Shown piece after piece: positions 7,755-15,916 of a stretch of 64,000 nucleotides of DNA. This stretch comes from Pseudomonas sp. GM41(2012) (GTDB taxonomy: Bacteria; Pseudomonadota; Gammaproteobacteria; Pseudomonadales; Pseudomonadaceae): the NCBI RefSeq assembly GCF_000282315.2, contig NZ_AKJN02000012.1:186001-250000 (forward strand), given 5' to 3'. Numbering within the stretch: position 1 is the stretch's first letter; every line of letters begins with the position of its first letter. The position numbers and the translations under genes were made by a program. Under the pieces are notes generated by a model, which had not been told where the DNA came from, searched no databases, and saw nothing but the letters and a program-made list of their open reading frames with translations.

Positions 7755-9443
7755 ATGCAACCTGATTTCTGGAATGACAAACGCCCGGCCGGCGTGCCCC
7801 TGGACATCGATCAAGGGGCCTACAAGTCGGTGATCGAGGTGTTCGAGCGTTCCTGCAAGAAATTTGCTGACCGCCCGGCATTCAGCAACATGGGTGTAAC
7901 CCTGACCTACGCCGAACTGGAACGCTACAGCGCAGCGTTCGCCGGCTACCTGCAAGCCCACACCGACCTGGTGCCGGGGGATCGCATTGCGGTGCAGATG
8001 CCCAACGTCCTGCATTACCCGATTGCCGTGTTCGGTGCCTTGCGCGCCGGGCTCATCGTGGTCAACACCAACCCGCTGTACACCGCGCGGGAGATGCGTC
8101 ATCAGTTCAAGGATTCCGGTGCCCGGGCGTTGGTGTACCTGAACATGTTCGGGCAGAAAGTCCAGGAAGTGCTGCCCGACACCGACATCCAGTACCTGAT
8201 CGAAGCGAAGATGGGCGACCTGATGCCCACCGCCAAGGGCTGGCTGGTCAATACGATGGTGAGCAAGGTCAAGAAGATGGTCCCGGCGTACGCCTTGCCG
8301 CAGGCCATTTCCTTCAAGAGCGCGCTGCGCCTGGGCCGGGGCCTGGGCATCAAGCCGCTGAAAGTCAGGCTCGACGACATCGCCGTGCTGCAATACACCG
8401 GCGGCACCACCGGCCTGGCCAAGGGCGCGATGCTGACCCACGGCAACCTGGTGGCTAACATGCAGCAAGTGCGGGCGTGCCTGGAGCAGTTCGGCAATGA
8501 CGGCCAGCCGCTGTTGCGCGAAGGGCAAGAGGTGATGGTCGCACCGCTGCCGCTGTACCACATCTATGCCTTCACCGCGAATTGCATGTGCATGATGGTT
8601 TCGGGCAACCACAACGTGCTGATCACCAATCCGCGAGACATCAAGGGCTTCATCAAGGAGCTGAAGAACTGGCGATTCTCAGCGTTGCTGGGGCTCAACA
8701 CCCTGTTCGTCGCGCTGATGGATCACCCGGATTTCAAGACCCTGGATTTCTCCAGCCTCAAACTCACCAACTCCGGCGGCACCGCGCTGGTCAAGGCCAC
8801 GGCCGAGCGCTGGGAACAGCTCACCGGTTGCCGCATCACCGAAGGTTACGGCCTGACGGAAACCTCGCCGGTGGCCTGCACCAACCCGTACGGCGACAAG
8901 TCGCGCCTCGGCACGGTCGGCCTGCCGGTGCCGGGCACCACGCTGAAAGTCATCAACGATGAAGGTGTCGAGCAACCGCTGGGTGAGCGCGGCGAACTGT
9001 GCATCAAGGGCCCGCAGATCATGAAGGGCTACTGGCAGAAACCCGAAGCCACCGCCGAAGTGCTGGATGCCGAAGGCTGGTTCAAGTCGGGCGACATCGC
9101 AGTGATCGACCCGGACGGTTTTGTGCGCATCGTCGATCGCAAGAAAGACATGATCATCGTCTCGGGTTTCAACGTGTACCCGAACGAGATCGAAGACGTG
9201 GTCATGGCTCACCCGAAAGTCGCCAACTGTGCGGTGATCGGGGTGCCGGACGAGCGTTCGGGGGAGGCGGTGAAGCTGTTTGTGGTGGCCCGTGAAACGG
9301 GTGTCAGCCTTGAAGAACTGAAGGCTTACTGCAAGGAAAATTTCACGGCGTACAAAGTGCCCAAGCACATCGTCTTGCGTGAGTCGTTGCCGATGACGCC
9401 GGTGGGCAAGATCTTGCGGCGGGAGTTGCGTGATATTGCGTAA
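7755..9443 (+). CDS. fadD2: Long-chain fatty acid--CoA ligase FadD2
   Basis: A 562-residue adenylate-forming enzyme that activates fatty acids to acyl-CoA with ATP. Seen: P-loop YTGGTTGLAKG near residue 214, GYGLTETSPV near residue 377, the FACS motif GWFKSGDIAVIDPDGFVRIVDRKKDMI near 445-470 (listed here in pieces: GWFKSGDIAV, DRKKDMI), and the C-terminal catalytic Lys in TPVGKILRREL. GAGGAC precedes the ATG by 8 bases. It is followed by a second, about equally long ligase in the same direction, the fadD2-fadD1 tandem usual in Pseudomonas; the 361-base gap suggests fadD1 also has its own promoter. Confidence 0.93.
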   Translation: MQPDFWNDKRPAGVPLDIDQGAYKSVIEVFERSCKKFADRPAFSNMGVTLTYAELERYSAAFAGYLQAHTDLVPGDRIAVQMPNVLHYPIAVFGALRAGLIVVNTNPLYTAREMRHQFKDSGARALVYLNMFGQKVQEVLPDTDIQYLIEAKMGDLMPTAKGWLVNTMVSKVKKMVPAYALPQAISFKSALRLGRGLGIKPLKVRLDDIAVLQYTGGTTGLAKGAMLTHGNLVANMQQVRACLEQFGNDGQPLLREGQEVMVAPLPLYHIYAFTANCMCMMVSGNHNVLITNPRDIKGFIKELKNWRFSALLGLNTLFVALMDHPDFKTLDFSSLKLTNSGGTALVKATAERWEQLTGCRITEGYGLTETSPVACTNPYGDKSRLGTVGLPVPGTTLKVINDEGVEQPLGERGELCIKGPQIMKGYWQKPEATAEVLDAEGWFKSGDIAVIDPDGFVRIVDRKKDMIIVSGFNVYPNEIEDVVMAHPKVANCAVIGVPDERSGEAVKLFVVARETGVSLEELKAYCKENFTAYKVPKHIVLRESLPMTPVGKILRRELRDIA

Positions 9444-9466
9444 ACGGTCGTAGATCGAGGCGGGCC

Positions 9467-9544
9467 CAAAAGATCGCAGCCTTCGGCAGCTCCTACAGTG
9501 GATCGCATTCCTTTGTAGGAGCTGCCGAAGGCTGCGATCTTTTG
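9467..9544. repeat. REP pair (GGAGCTGCCGAAGG type) between fadD2 and fadD1
   Basis: Two inverted copies around a 14-16 base spacer, beginning 24 bases after the fadD2 stop. The remaining about 260 bases before fadD1 are A+T-rich and are the likely fadD1 promoter region, but I see no clear operator there. Confidence 0.9.
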
Positions 9545-9804
9545 CTTTTAAACCCGTATTTATGGGGGTTTCAAGGTTGTATAGAATTTTTGCTCTAAAA
9601 TGACCGCTTGCTATTCTTGAGTCATTAAAGTGACTGTAGAGGCGACTTTTGGCTCTAGTCGGCCCTTGGCAAAGCTGCTACTCTCGGCGCGCTTTTGTGA
9701 CTTCTCGGCCTATATAAAAGCCAGATTCACCAATAAAAAACATACACCAATAATAATCGCATCAAATGCGGTGATGAATTCGCGTTGCTGAGGAGTGGGC
9801 TTCC

Positions 9805-11505
9805 ATGATCGAAGACTTTTGGAAGGATAAGTACCCTGCCGGGATTGCTGCCGACATCAATCCAGACGAGTATCCGAATATTCAGGCAGTGTTGAAGCAG
9901 TCCTGCCAACGCTTCGCCAACAAACCGGCATTCAGCAACCTGGGCAAGACAATCACCTACGGTGAACTGTACGAATTGTCCGGTGCCTTTGCCGCTTACC
10001 TGCAACAGCATACCGACTTGCAGCCGGGCGATCGAATCGCCGTGCAGCTGCCCAACGTGTTGCAGTACCCGGTCGCCGTCTTCGGTGCCATCCGCGCCGG
10101 GCTGATCGTGGTCAACACCAACCCGCTGTACACCGCGCGGGAAATGGAACACCAATTCAACGACTCCGGTGCCAAAGCCCTGGTCTGCCTGGCCAACATG
10201 GCGCACCTGGCGCAGCTCGTCGTGCCGAAAACCGGCGTCAAACACGTGATCGTCACCGAAGTGGCCGACCTGCTGCCGCCGCTCAAGCGCCTGCTGGTCA
10301 ACAGCGTCATCAAGTACGTGAAGAAGATGGTCCCGGCGTATCACTTGCCCAAGGCCATCAAATTCAACGACGTATTGAGCAAGGGCCACGGCCAGCCAGT
10401 CGCTGAAGCCAACCCGGCCAGCAGCGACGTTGCCGTGCTGCAATACACCGGCGGCACTACCGGCGTGGCCAAGGGCGCAATGCTGACCCATCGCAACCTG
10501 GTGGCGAACATGCTGCAGTGCAAGGCGCTGATGGGCTCCAACCTCAATGAAGGTTGCGAGGTCCTGATCACGCCGCTGCCGCTGTACCACATCTATGCCT
10601 TCACCTTTCATTGCATGGCGATGATGCTGATCGGCAACCACAACATCCTGATCAGCAACCCGCGCGATTTGACGGCGATGGTCAAGGAACTGTCGAAGTG
10701 GAAGTTCAGCGGTTTCGTCGGGCTCAATACGTTGTTTGTCGCCCTGTGCAACAACGAAGGTTTCCGCAAGCTGGATTTCTCTGCACTGAAAGTCACCCTG
10801 TCCGGTGGCATGGCCCTGCAACTGGCCGCCGCCGAGCGCTGGAAAGCGGTCACCGGTTGCGCCATCTGCGAAGGTTACGGCATGACCGAAACCAGCCCGG
10901 TGGCCACCGTCAATCCGATCCAGAACATCCAGATCGGCACCATCGGTATTCCGGTGCCGTCGACCCTGTGCAAAGTCATCGACGATGCCGGCGTTGAACA
11001 GCCGTTAGGCGACATCGGCGAGCTGTGTGTGAAAGGTCCGCAAGTGATGAAAGGCTACTGGCAGCGTCAGGACGCCACTGATGAAATCCTCGACAGCGAA
11101 GGCTGGTTGAAGACCGGTGACATTGCGCTGATCCAGCCTGACGGTTACATGCGCATCGTCGATCGCAAGAAAGACATGATCCTGGTCTCCGGTTTCAACG
11201 TGTACCCGAACGAACTGGAAGACGTGCTGGCGACCCTGCCGGGCGTGCTGCAATGCGCAGCCATCGGCGTGCCGGACGAGAAGTCGGGCGAGGCGATCAA
11301 GATCTTCATCGTCGCCAAACCGGGCGTGACGCTGACCAAGGAACAGGTGATGGAGCACATGCGCGCCAACGTCACTGGCTACAAAGTGCCGAAAGCCGTG
11401 GAATTCCGCGATGCGCTGCCGACCACCAACGTCGGCAAGATCCTGCGCCGCGAGTTGCGCGACGAAGAGCTGAAGAAGCTCGGCGTCAAGAAGGTAAGCG
11501 CGTAA
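9805..11505 (+). CDS. fadD1: Long-chain fatty acid--CoA ligase FadD1
   Basis: A 566-residue paralogue of the preceding gene with the same motifs: P-loop YTGGTTGVAKG near residue 213, EGYGMTETSPV near 370, GWLKTGDIALIQPDGY and DRKKDMI near 435-460, and the C-terminal Lys in TNVGKILRREL. It opens at an ATG preceded by GAGGAG. In pseudomonads FadD1 is the main long-chain ligase and FadD2 prefers shorter chains, but the sequence alone does not show this. A strong terminator follows directly. Confidence 0.93.
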   Translation: MIEDFWKDKYPAGIAADINPDEYPNIQAVLKQSCQRFANKPAFSNLGKTITYGELYELSGAFAAYLQQHTDLQPGDRIAVQLPNVLQYPVAVFGAIRAGLIVVNTNPLYTAREMEHQFNDSGAKALVCLANMAHLAQLVVPKTGVKHVIVTEVADLLPPLKRLLVNSVIKYVKKMVPAYHLPKAIKFNDVLSKGHGQPVAEANPASSDVAVLQYTGGTTGVAKGAMLTHRNLVANMLQCKALMGSNLNEGCEVLITPLPLYHIYAFTFHCMAMMLIGNHNILISNPRDLTAMVKELSKWKFSGFVGLNTLFVALCNNEGFRKLDFSALKVTLSGGMALQLAAAERWKAVTGCAICEGYGMTETSPVATVNPIQNIQIGTIGIPVPSTLCKVIDDAGVEQPLGDIGELCVKGPQVMKGYWQRQDATDEILDSEGWLKTGDIALIQPDGYMRIVDRKKDMILVSGFNVYPNELEDVLATLPGVLQCAAIGVPDEKSGEAIKIFIVAKPGVTLTKEQVMEHMRANVTGYKVPKAVEFRDALPTTNVGKILRRELRDEELKKLGVKKVSA

Positions 11506-11507
11506 CC

Positions 11508-11542
11508 AACAAAAAGCCCCGCAGATGCGGGGCTTTTTGTTG
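11508..11542 (+). terminator. Terminator after fadD1
   Basis: AAAAAGCCCCGC and GCGGGGCTTTTT pair around a short loop with a T tract, three bases after the fadD1 stop. Confidence 0.92.
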
Positions 11543-11555
11543 TGGTTTGAAAGCA

Positions 11556-11662
11556 GATCAAAAGATCGCAGCCTTCGGCAGCTCCTACATGGATCGCGCA
11601 TACCTGTGGATTACCGGGTGTACTCGGTCAATGTAGGAGCTGCCGAAGGCTGCGATCTTTTG
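11556..11662. repeat. REP pair (GGAGCTGCCGAAGG type)
   Basis: Inverted copies with a longer spacer, placed between converging genes and ending 4 bases before the stop codon of the gene on the minus strand. Confidence 0.9.
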
Positions 11663-11665
11663 CTC

Positions 11666-12043
11666 TTATTGCCGGAACTGCGCGAAATTGACGTTGGTAC
11701 CCGCCGGGCGCATGTCCTGGAGGTACGAGTCCTTGTCGGCGCTCAGTTCCAGGCTCAGGGCCGCTTTGCGTTTACCTTCGTTGCGCACCACCAGACCTTC
11801 AAGCTTCTCGCGCAGGAACACCGTCGGCACTTTCAGGTGCAGCAGTTCGTCGGTTTCCGGAGTGTGCATCAGCAGGTGAACCCACTCGTACTGACCAACG
11901 GCCAGGCGCGCGACCGGAATATCGAACCACCAGATGTTGCGGTTGCGGTTCAATTCGGTGAAATGGCAGTTGTTGACGCCAAGCACAGCTCCGCCAAGTT
12001 CCTGGTTTCTGCGGGCAATGGCCTGCTTTTTATCGAGTTTCAT
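11666..12043 (-). CDS. Conserved hypothetical protein, 125 residues
   Basis: Starts at the ATG at 12043, which has AGGAA 5 bases upstream. No signal peptide and no membrane segment. The sequence has a central stretch rich in aromatic and hydrophobic residues (NIWWFDIPVARL, EWVHLLMHTP) and ends in FAQFRQ. It reads as a small, folded cytosolic domain, but I do not recognise a family with confidence. The divergent neighbour is the csbD-like stress gene. The long frame extending to 12382 is not credible because it reads antisense through csbD. Confidence 0.75.
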   Translation of the reverse strand: MKLDKKQAIARRNQELGGAVLGVNNCHFTELNRNRNIWWFDIPVARLAVGQYEWVHLLMHTPETDELLHLKVPTVFLREKLEGLVVRNEGKRKAALSLELSADKDSYLQDMRPAGTNVNFAQFRQ

Positions 12044-12241
12044 AACATTCCTACGGGATTGGATCTTCAGCGCCATGGCCTGAATACGTTGCGCATTCTC
12101 GGGGGTTGGTCGGCAAACATAAAGCCCAACCTGCACTGAACGATGAAATGTCGCCGTGAAAATAAATGAAACTCCGCGCAAACGCCTCCGGTCAACCTTG
12201 TGTAACGACTTTCCCGTTGAATTGTTCACAGGAGAAACACC

Positions 12242-12433
12242 ATGAGCAGCACTGGCGATAAAGTAAAAGGCATGGCCAACGAAGCCGCCGGCAACGTCAA
12301 GCAAGGTGTCGGCAAGGCCACCGGTAACGAAAAAATGCGCTCTGAAGGCGTCGCTCAGGAAAGGAAAGGCGAAGCCCAGCAAGCGATCGGCAAAGCCAAG
12401 GATGCTCTTAAAAAAGGCATCGACAAGGCCTGA
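12242..12433 (+). CDS. CsbD family stress protein
   Basis: A 63-residue, low-complexity, highly charged protein beginning MSSTGDKVKGMANEAAGNVKQ, the classic CsbD opening, and repeating the G-N/A-K pattern to the end. CsbD-like proteins are abundant, flexible, general-stress-induced proteins of unknown reaction. AGGAG lies 8 bases before the ATG. It is followed by a terminator, so it is probably transcribed alone. Confidence 0.92.
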   Translation: MSSTGDKVKGMANEAAGNVKQGVGKATGNEKMRSEGVAQERKGEAQQAIGKAKDALKKGIDKA

Positions 12434-12455
12434 TCAGGCCTTTGATGAGCAACAG

Positions 12456-12483
12456 AAACGGCCATCCGCGGATGGCCGTTTTT
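12456..12483 (+). terminator. Terminator after csbD-like gene
   Basis: AAACGGCCATCC and GGATGGCCGTTT pair around a 2-base loop, ending in a T tract. Confidence 0.9.
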
Positions 12484-12604
12484 GTGTCAGCCTGAACTTG
12501 CACAAGGAAATTGTTTCAAACTCGCCAAGTACGCTACTTTGATGTAGAAAACGGCCCCTGAGTCGCCACGACTTCAACCAAATTTGCGGCGAAAGGAGAC
12601 GCTA

Positions 12605-13561
12605 ATGTTTTTCCCACACATGAAGGGTCAGCGCCTGCACCGTGTCATGGTGCGCACGATCACCGAGTTCGTCGACGACGAGATGTCGACCTATGCCTCG
12701 GCGTTGGCCTATCAAATGCTGTTCTCGCTGTTTCCCTTCATTCTGTTCCTGATCGCCCTGATCGGTTTCCTGCACCTGCCGGACTTCTTCTCCTGGCTGC
12801 GCCTGCAATCGGAACTGGTCCTGCCGCCCCAGGCGCTGGAGCAGGTGAACCCGGTCATCGACCAGCTCCAGCAATCCAAGGGTGGCTTGCTGTCGGTCGG
12901 TATCGTGATTGCCCTGTGGACCGCGTCCGCCGGTGTGCGGCTGATGATGAGCGCGATGAACGCCGCCTACGACGTGGTCGAAGGCCGGCCGGCGTGGAAG
13001 CGTTTCCCACTGTCAATTTTCTACACCATCGGCATCGCCGGCATGCTACTGATCGCCGCCGCGCTGATGGTGCTTGGGCCGCAAGTGATGGAATGGATCG
13101 CCTCGCAAGTCGGCCTCGAAGACTTCATCGTGACCCTCTGGACCATCGTGCGCTGGCCGGTGGTCGTGATTCTGTTGATGATGGCGGTGGCGCTGATTTA
13201 CTACGTCATGCCCGACGTCAAACAAGAGTTTCGCTTCATTACCCCTGGCTCGGTGCTGGCGGTGGTGGTGTGGATCATTGCGTCGCTGGGCTTCGGTCTG
13301 TACGTCAAGATGTTCGCCAACTACAACGCCATGTATGGCAGTATCGGCGCGATCATCGTGCTGTTGCTGTACTTCTACATTTCCGCCGCCGTGCTGTTGC
13401 TCGGCGCAGAGATGAATGCCGTGATCGAGCACATGTCGACCGAGGGCAAGGATGATGGCGAAAAATTCCCCGGCGAGCACAGCCACGAACCCAAACAACA
13501 CGTGTCGGGACTGGGTCGGGACCACTCGATCAAGCCGACCACTGACGAAGTCATCAAATGA
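12605..13561 (+). CDS. YihY/BrkB family inner-membrane protein
   Basis: A 318-residue protein with six hydrophobic segments between about residues 30 and 270 and a hydrophilic C-terminal tail. The YASALAYQMLFSLFPFILF opening and the YYVMPDVKQEFRFITPGS loop are marks of the YihY/BrkB family, once mis-annotated as ribonuclease BN. Role unknown; envelope transport has been suggested for the family. Start at the ATG at 12605, with AAGGAG 6 bases upstream. Its stop overlaps the start of the deformylase gene (ATGA), so the two are translationally coupled. Confidence 0.9.
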   Translation: MFFPHMKGQRLHRVMVRTITEFVDDEMSTYASALAYQMLFSLFPFILFLIALIGFLHLPDFFSWLRLQSELVLPPQALEQVNPVIDQLQQSKGGLLSVGIVIALWTASAGVRLMMSAMNAAYDVVEGRPAWKRFPLSIFYTIGIAGMLLIAAALMVLGPQVMEWIASQVGLEDFIVTLWTIVRWPVVVILLMMAVALIYYVMPDVKQEFRFITPGSVLAVVVWIIASLGFGLYVKMFANYNAMYGSIGAIIVLLLYFYISAAVLLLGAEMNAVIEHMSTEGKDDGEKFPGEHSHEPKQHVSGLGRDHSIKPTTDEVIK

Positions 13562-14097
13562 TCCGTGAAATCCTCAAAATGGGCGACGAGCGCCTGCTGC
13601 GTATTGCCCCGCCAGTGCCTGCCGAAATGTTCGACAGCCCGGAACTGTGGCAACTGATTGACGACATGTTCCAGACCATGGAAAGCGTCGGTGGGGTCGG
13701 CCTGGCTGCGCCCCAGATCGGCGTCGACCTGCAACTGGTGATCTTCGGTTTCGAGCACAGCGAACGCTATCCTGACGCCGAAGCGGTGCCGCAGACGATT
13801 CTGATCAACCCGTTGATCACGCCGTTGAGCCCGACGCTGGAAGAGGGTTTCGAAGGTTGCCTGTCGGTGCCCGGCCTGCGCGGCGCGGTGGATCGCTATC
13901 AGCACATTCGCTACGAAGGTTTCGACCCCAAAGGGCAGCCGATTGTGCGCATTGCTTCAGGCTTCCACGCGCGGGTAGTGCAGCATGAATGCGATCACCT
14001 GATCGGCCGGTTGTACCCCTCGCGCATCAGTGACTTCAGCAAGTTCGGGTATACCGAAGTGATGTTCCCGGATCTCGATCCGAACGCAGATGATTGA
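13558..14097 (+). CDS. def: Peptide deformylase
   Basis: A 179-residue metalloenzyme that removes the N-terminal formyl group from new proteins. All three family motifs are present: GVGLAAPQIG (near residue 46), EGCLSVPG (near 99, with the metal Cys) and the metal/catalytic HECDH (near 143). In pseudomonads the main def gene sits with fmt; the linkage here to a BrkB gene, with a 4-base overlap, marks this as an additional copy. The REP pair downstream begins 22 bases after its stop. Confidence 0.93.
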   Translation: MIREILKMGDERLLRIAPPVPAEMFDSPELWQLIDDMFQTMESVGGVGLAAPQIGVDLQLVIFGFEHSERYPDAEAVPQTILINPLITPLSPTLEEGFEGCLSVPGLRGAVDRYQHIRYEGFDPKGQPIVRIASGFHARVVQHECDHLIGRLYPSRISDFSKFGYTEVMFPDLDPNADD

Positions 14098-14118
14098 TTC
14101 GAAAACACCTCAAACCCC

Positions 14119-14208
14119 TGTGGGAGTGAGCCTGCTCGCGAAGGCGGTGGGTCATTCAACGATGATGTCGAATGACACACCGCCTTCGCGAGCAGGCTCG
14201 CTCCCACA
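14119..14208. repeat. REP pair (GTGGGAGCGAGCCTGCTCGCGAA type) overlapping a gene end
   Basis: Two inverted copies with an about 40-base spacer. Unusually, the right copy and the spacer are inside the reading frame of the GNAT gene on the minus strand and encode its last 18 residues. Confidence 0.9.
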
Positions 14209-14631
14209 AGTCGAACTCTCCAACGGTTTCAGGCCCATGGCGATCATCGGTTTGCTCCGCGCATAACGGTTCAAGCGTTCCGCCATGGAGTAGGGCAGTG
14301 GCGGGTCGAAGGTAAAACCGCGACGTTCATAAAACCCGCGCAAGTCCGGATGACAAAACAGCCACACCGGGCCTTCAAGGTCCTTGAGCGCCTCGGCGAT
14401 CAACGCCGCCGCGATGCCCTGTTCACGGCAGGCCGGATCGACAAACAAACCCGTCAGCCAATGCCCGTCCGCCACCGGTCGCAAACACAGTGCGCCAATG
14501 ATCTCCTCGCGCCTGGCCACCCAGAGTTGAGCGTCGCGGACGGCTTTCATCGACGATTGATGAGCGCGATAAAACTTGTTCATCAAGGGCCACAAAGGCT
14601 CGGGGAGCAAGGTGTATTGGGTGTTGGGCAT
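14152..14631 (-). CDS. GNAT N-acetyltransferase with REP-encoded C-terminus
   Basis: A 159-residue GNAT-fold protein. The acetyl-CoA loop is visible in VDPACREQGIAAALIAEAL (R-x-x-G-I-A/G type, residues about 72-90), followed by the WLFCHPDLRGFYERRGF segment typical of the last strands. Substrate unknown. The start is the ATG at 14631; the longer frame to 14820 runs antisense through another gene. The last 18 residues, from CGSEPAREGG onward, are encoded by a REP element, so the ancestral protein probably ended near residue 140. Confidence 0.85.
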   Translation of the reverse strand: MPNTQYTLLPEPLWPLMNKFYRAHQSSMKAVRDAQLWVARREEIIGALCLRPVADGHWLTGLFVDPACREQGIAAALIAEALKDLEGPVWLFCHPDLRGFYERRGFTFDPPLPYSMAERLNRYARSKPMIAMGLKPLESSTCGSEPAREGGVSFDIIVE

Positions 14632-14734
14632 GGTCTTCGACTGTCGGTGCGCAAAGCGGGCGATTATAAAAGAACGCGCGCGCAGCGATAGGTGTATACC
14701 TGATCTCACATCCCGTATGAGTGGAGTAAGTATC

Positions 14735-14845
14735 ATGGCCAAAGGCATGGATTCAAAAAAAGCGGCAAAGAAGAAACCGGCAAAAACCGCCGATGAAAAG
14801 CGCGCGGACAAGAAGGCCAAGAAGGTGGATGTGTTCGGTCACTGA
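14735..14845 (+). CDS. 36-residue Lys/Ala-rich miniprotein
   Basis: ATG at 14735 with GGAGTAAG about 6-9 bases upstream; 36 codons and a TGA, then a hairpin. About a third of the residues are lysine and a quarter alanine, arranged as KKAAKKKPAK and ADEKRADKKAKK, ending VDVFGH. The pattern recalls histone H1-like or ribosome/nucleic-acid-binding tails, but no function is known. The well-formed ribosome site, the terminator-like hairpin and codon-regular composition argue that it is real. Divergent from the GNAT gene. Confidence 0.75.
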   Translation: MAKGMDSKKAAKKKPAKTADEKRADKKAKKVDVFGH

Positions 14846-14856
14846 TCCCGTGACAA

Positions 14857-14878
14857 GGGAGCCCGGCCTCGGGCTCCC
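14857..14878 (+). terminator. Hairpin after miniprotein gene
   Basis: GGGAGCCCG and CGGGCTCCC form a 9-bp stem 11 bases after the stop. The downstream T tract is poor, so termination may be partial. Confidence 0.6.
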
Positions 14879-14966
14879 GCTGCTTCTGACGAAATAACCA
14901 AATAATCTGCAAGAAAACCCTGCGCCATTGCACAGAAGGGGATTGGTCCCCGATCTGAGCAACGCC

Positions 14967-15908
14967 ATGCCCCATTACTTCGATACCGCCCACCGTGAAG
15001 AAATCGACACCCTGCGCCAACGCCTGACCGCTCGCACCGAGTGGCCGACCTGGTTGCTGCTGATCGGCGTGTACGCTGGTTGGTTCAGCATTGTTTTGGG
15101 GAGCCATCGGCTGGGGCTCGGGTGGAGCACTGTGCTGTTGATTCCATTGGTGGTGCTCTGGTTATCGGTGCAACACGAATTGCTTCACGGTCACCCCACC
15201 CGCTGGACATCGCTGAACAAGATCCTCGGCTACGCGCCGTTCGCCGTCTGGTATCCCTACACCCTGTATCGCGACAGCCATTTGCTGCATCACCGCGATG
15301 AAGACCTGACCCTGCCGGGTCGCGATCCGGAAAGTCGTTACCTGAGCGCCGAGCAGTGGCAGGGCAGTTCACTGTTCGAACAGAGTCTGCACTGGCTAAA
15401 CAAAACCGTACTCGGACGCTTCGCCCTCGGTGCACCGCTGGCCCTGCTGGCGCTGGCCGGAGAGGAGTGCCAGCGTCTGAAAGCAGGTGAGCGGCAGGCC
15501 TGGTTGATGTGGCTGACCCACGGCACGTTGACCCTGCTGATGTTGCTGTTTATCGCCCGCTACAGTGTGCTGCCGGTGTGGCATTACCTGTTGCTGATCA
15601 GCGTGCCGGCGCTATCGATTGCGATGATTCGCTCCTACTATGAACACCGTCCCCACGCCGAGCCCGAGCAAAGGACAGTCATCAATGAAGCCGCCTGGCC
15701 GTGGCGCTGGCTGTTCCTCAACCTCAATCTGCATTTGGTGCATCACGACTTGCCCGGGCTGTCCTGGTACGACTTGCCCCGCGCCTACCACGCGCGTCGC
15801 GAGCAATGGCTGGCGCGTAGCGGCGGGTTTCTGGTGCAGGGTTATGGGCAGTTGTGGCGTCAGCATGGGGTGAAGGCTATCGACAGCCCTCGGCATCCGT
15901 TCAGTTGA
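14967..15908 (+). CDS. Membrane fatty acid desaturase family protein
   Basis: A 313-residue membrane protein with the three His boxes of the desaturase/hydroxylase superfamily: HELLHGHPTRW near residue 72, HLLHHRDED near 107 and HLVHHDLPG near 265. Two pairs of hydrophobic helices flank them. These boxes bind a di-iron centre. The pattern HExxHGHP with HLVHHDLPGLSWY resembles beta-carotene hydroxylase/alkane-type branches as much as acyl desaturases, so the substrate is open. The ATG at 14967 is preferred; the ribosome site is weak. It runs directly into the PhnD-like gene 8 bases downstream. Confidence 0.82.
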   Translation: MPHYFDTAHREEIDTLRQRLTARTEWPTWLLLIGVYAGWFSIVLGSHRLGLGWSTVLLIPLVVLWLSVQHELLHGHPTRWTSLNKILGYAPFAVWYPYTLYRDSHLLHHRDEDLTLPGRDPESRYLSAEQWQGSSLFEQSLHWLNKTVLGRFALGAPLALLALAGEECQRLKAGERQAWLMWLTHGTLTLLMLLFIARYSVLPVWHYLLLISVPALSIAMIRSYYEHRPHAEPEQRTVINEAAWPWRWLFLNLNLHLVHHDLPGLSWYDLPRAYHARREQWLARSGGFLVQGYGQLWRQHGVKAIDSPRHPFS

Positions 15909-15916
15909 GAAATCCA

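Noticed and set aside
9545..9804. PsrA or sigma-54 site before fadD1
   Set aside because: Neither the GAAAC-type inverted motif nor a GG-10-GC element could be found with correct spacing.
14152..14820. 222-codon frame as a longer GNAT with a membrane-like N-terminus
   Set aside because: The extra 63 codons read antisense through the miniprotein gene, and the ATG at 14631 begins the recognisable domain.
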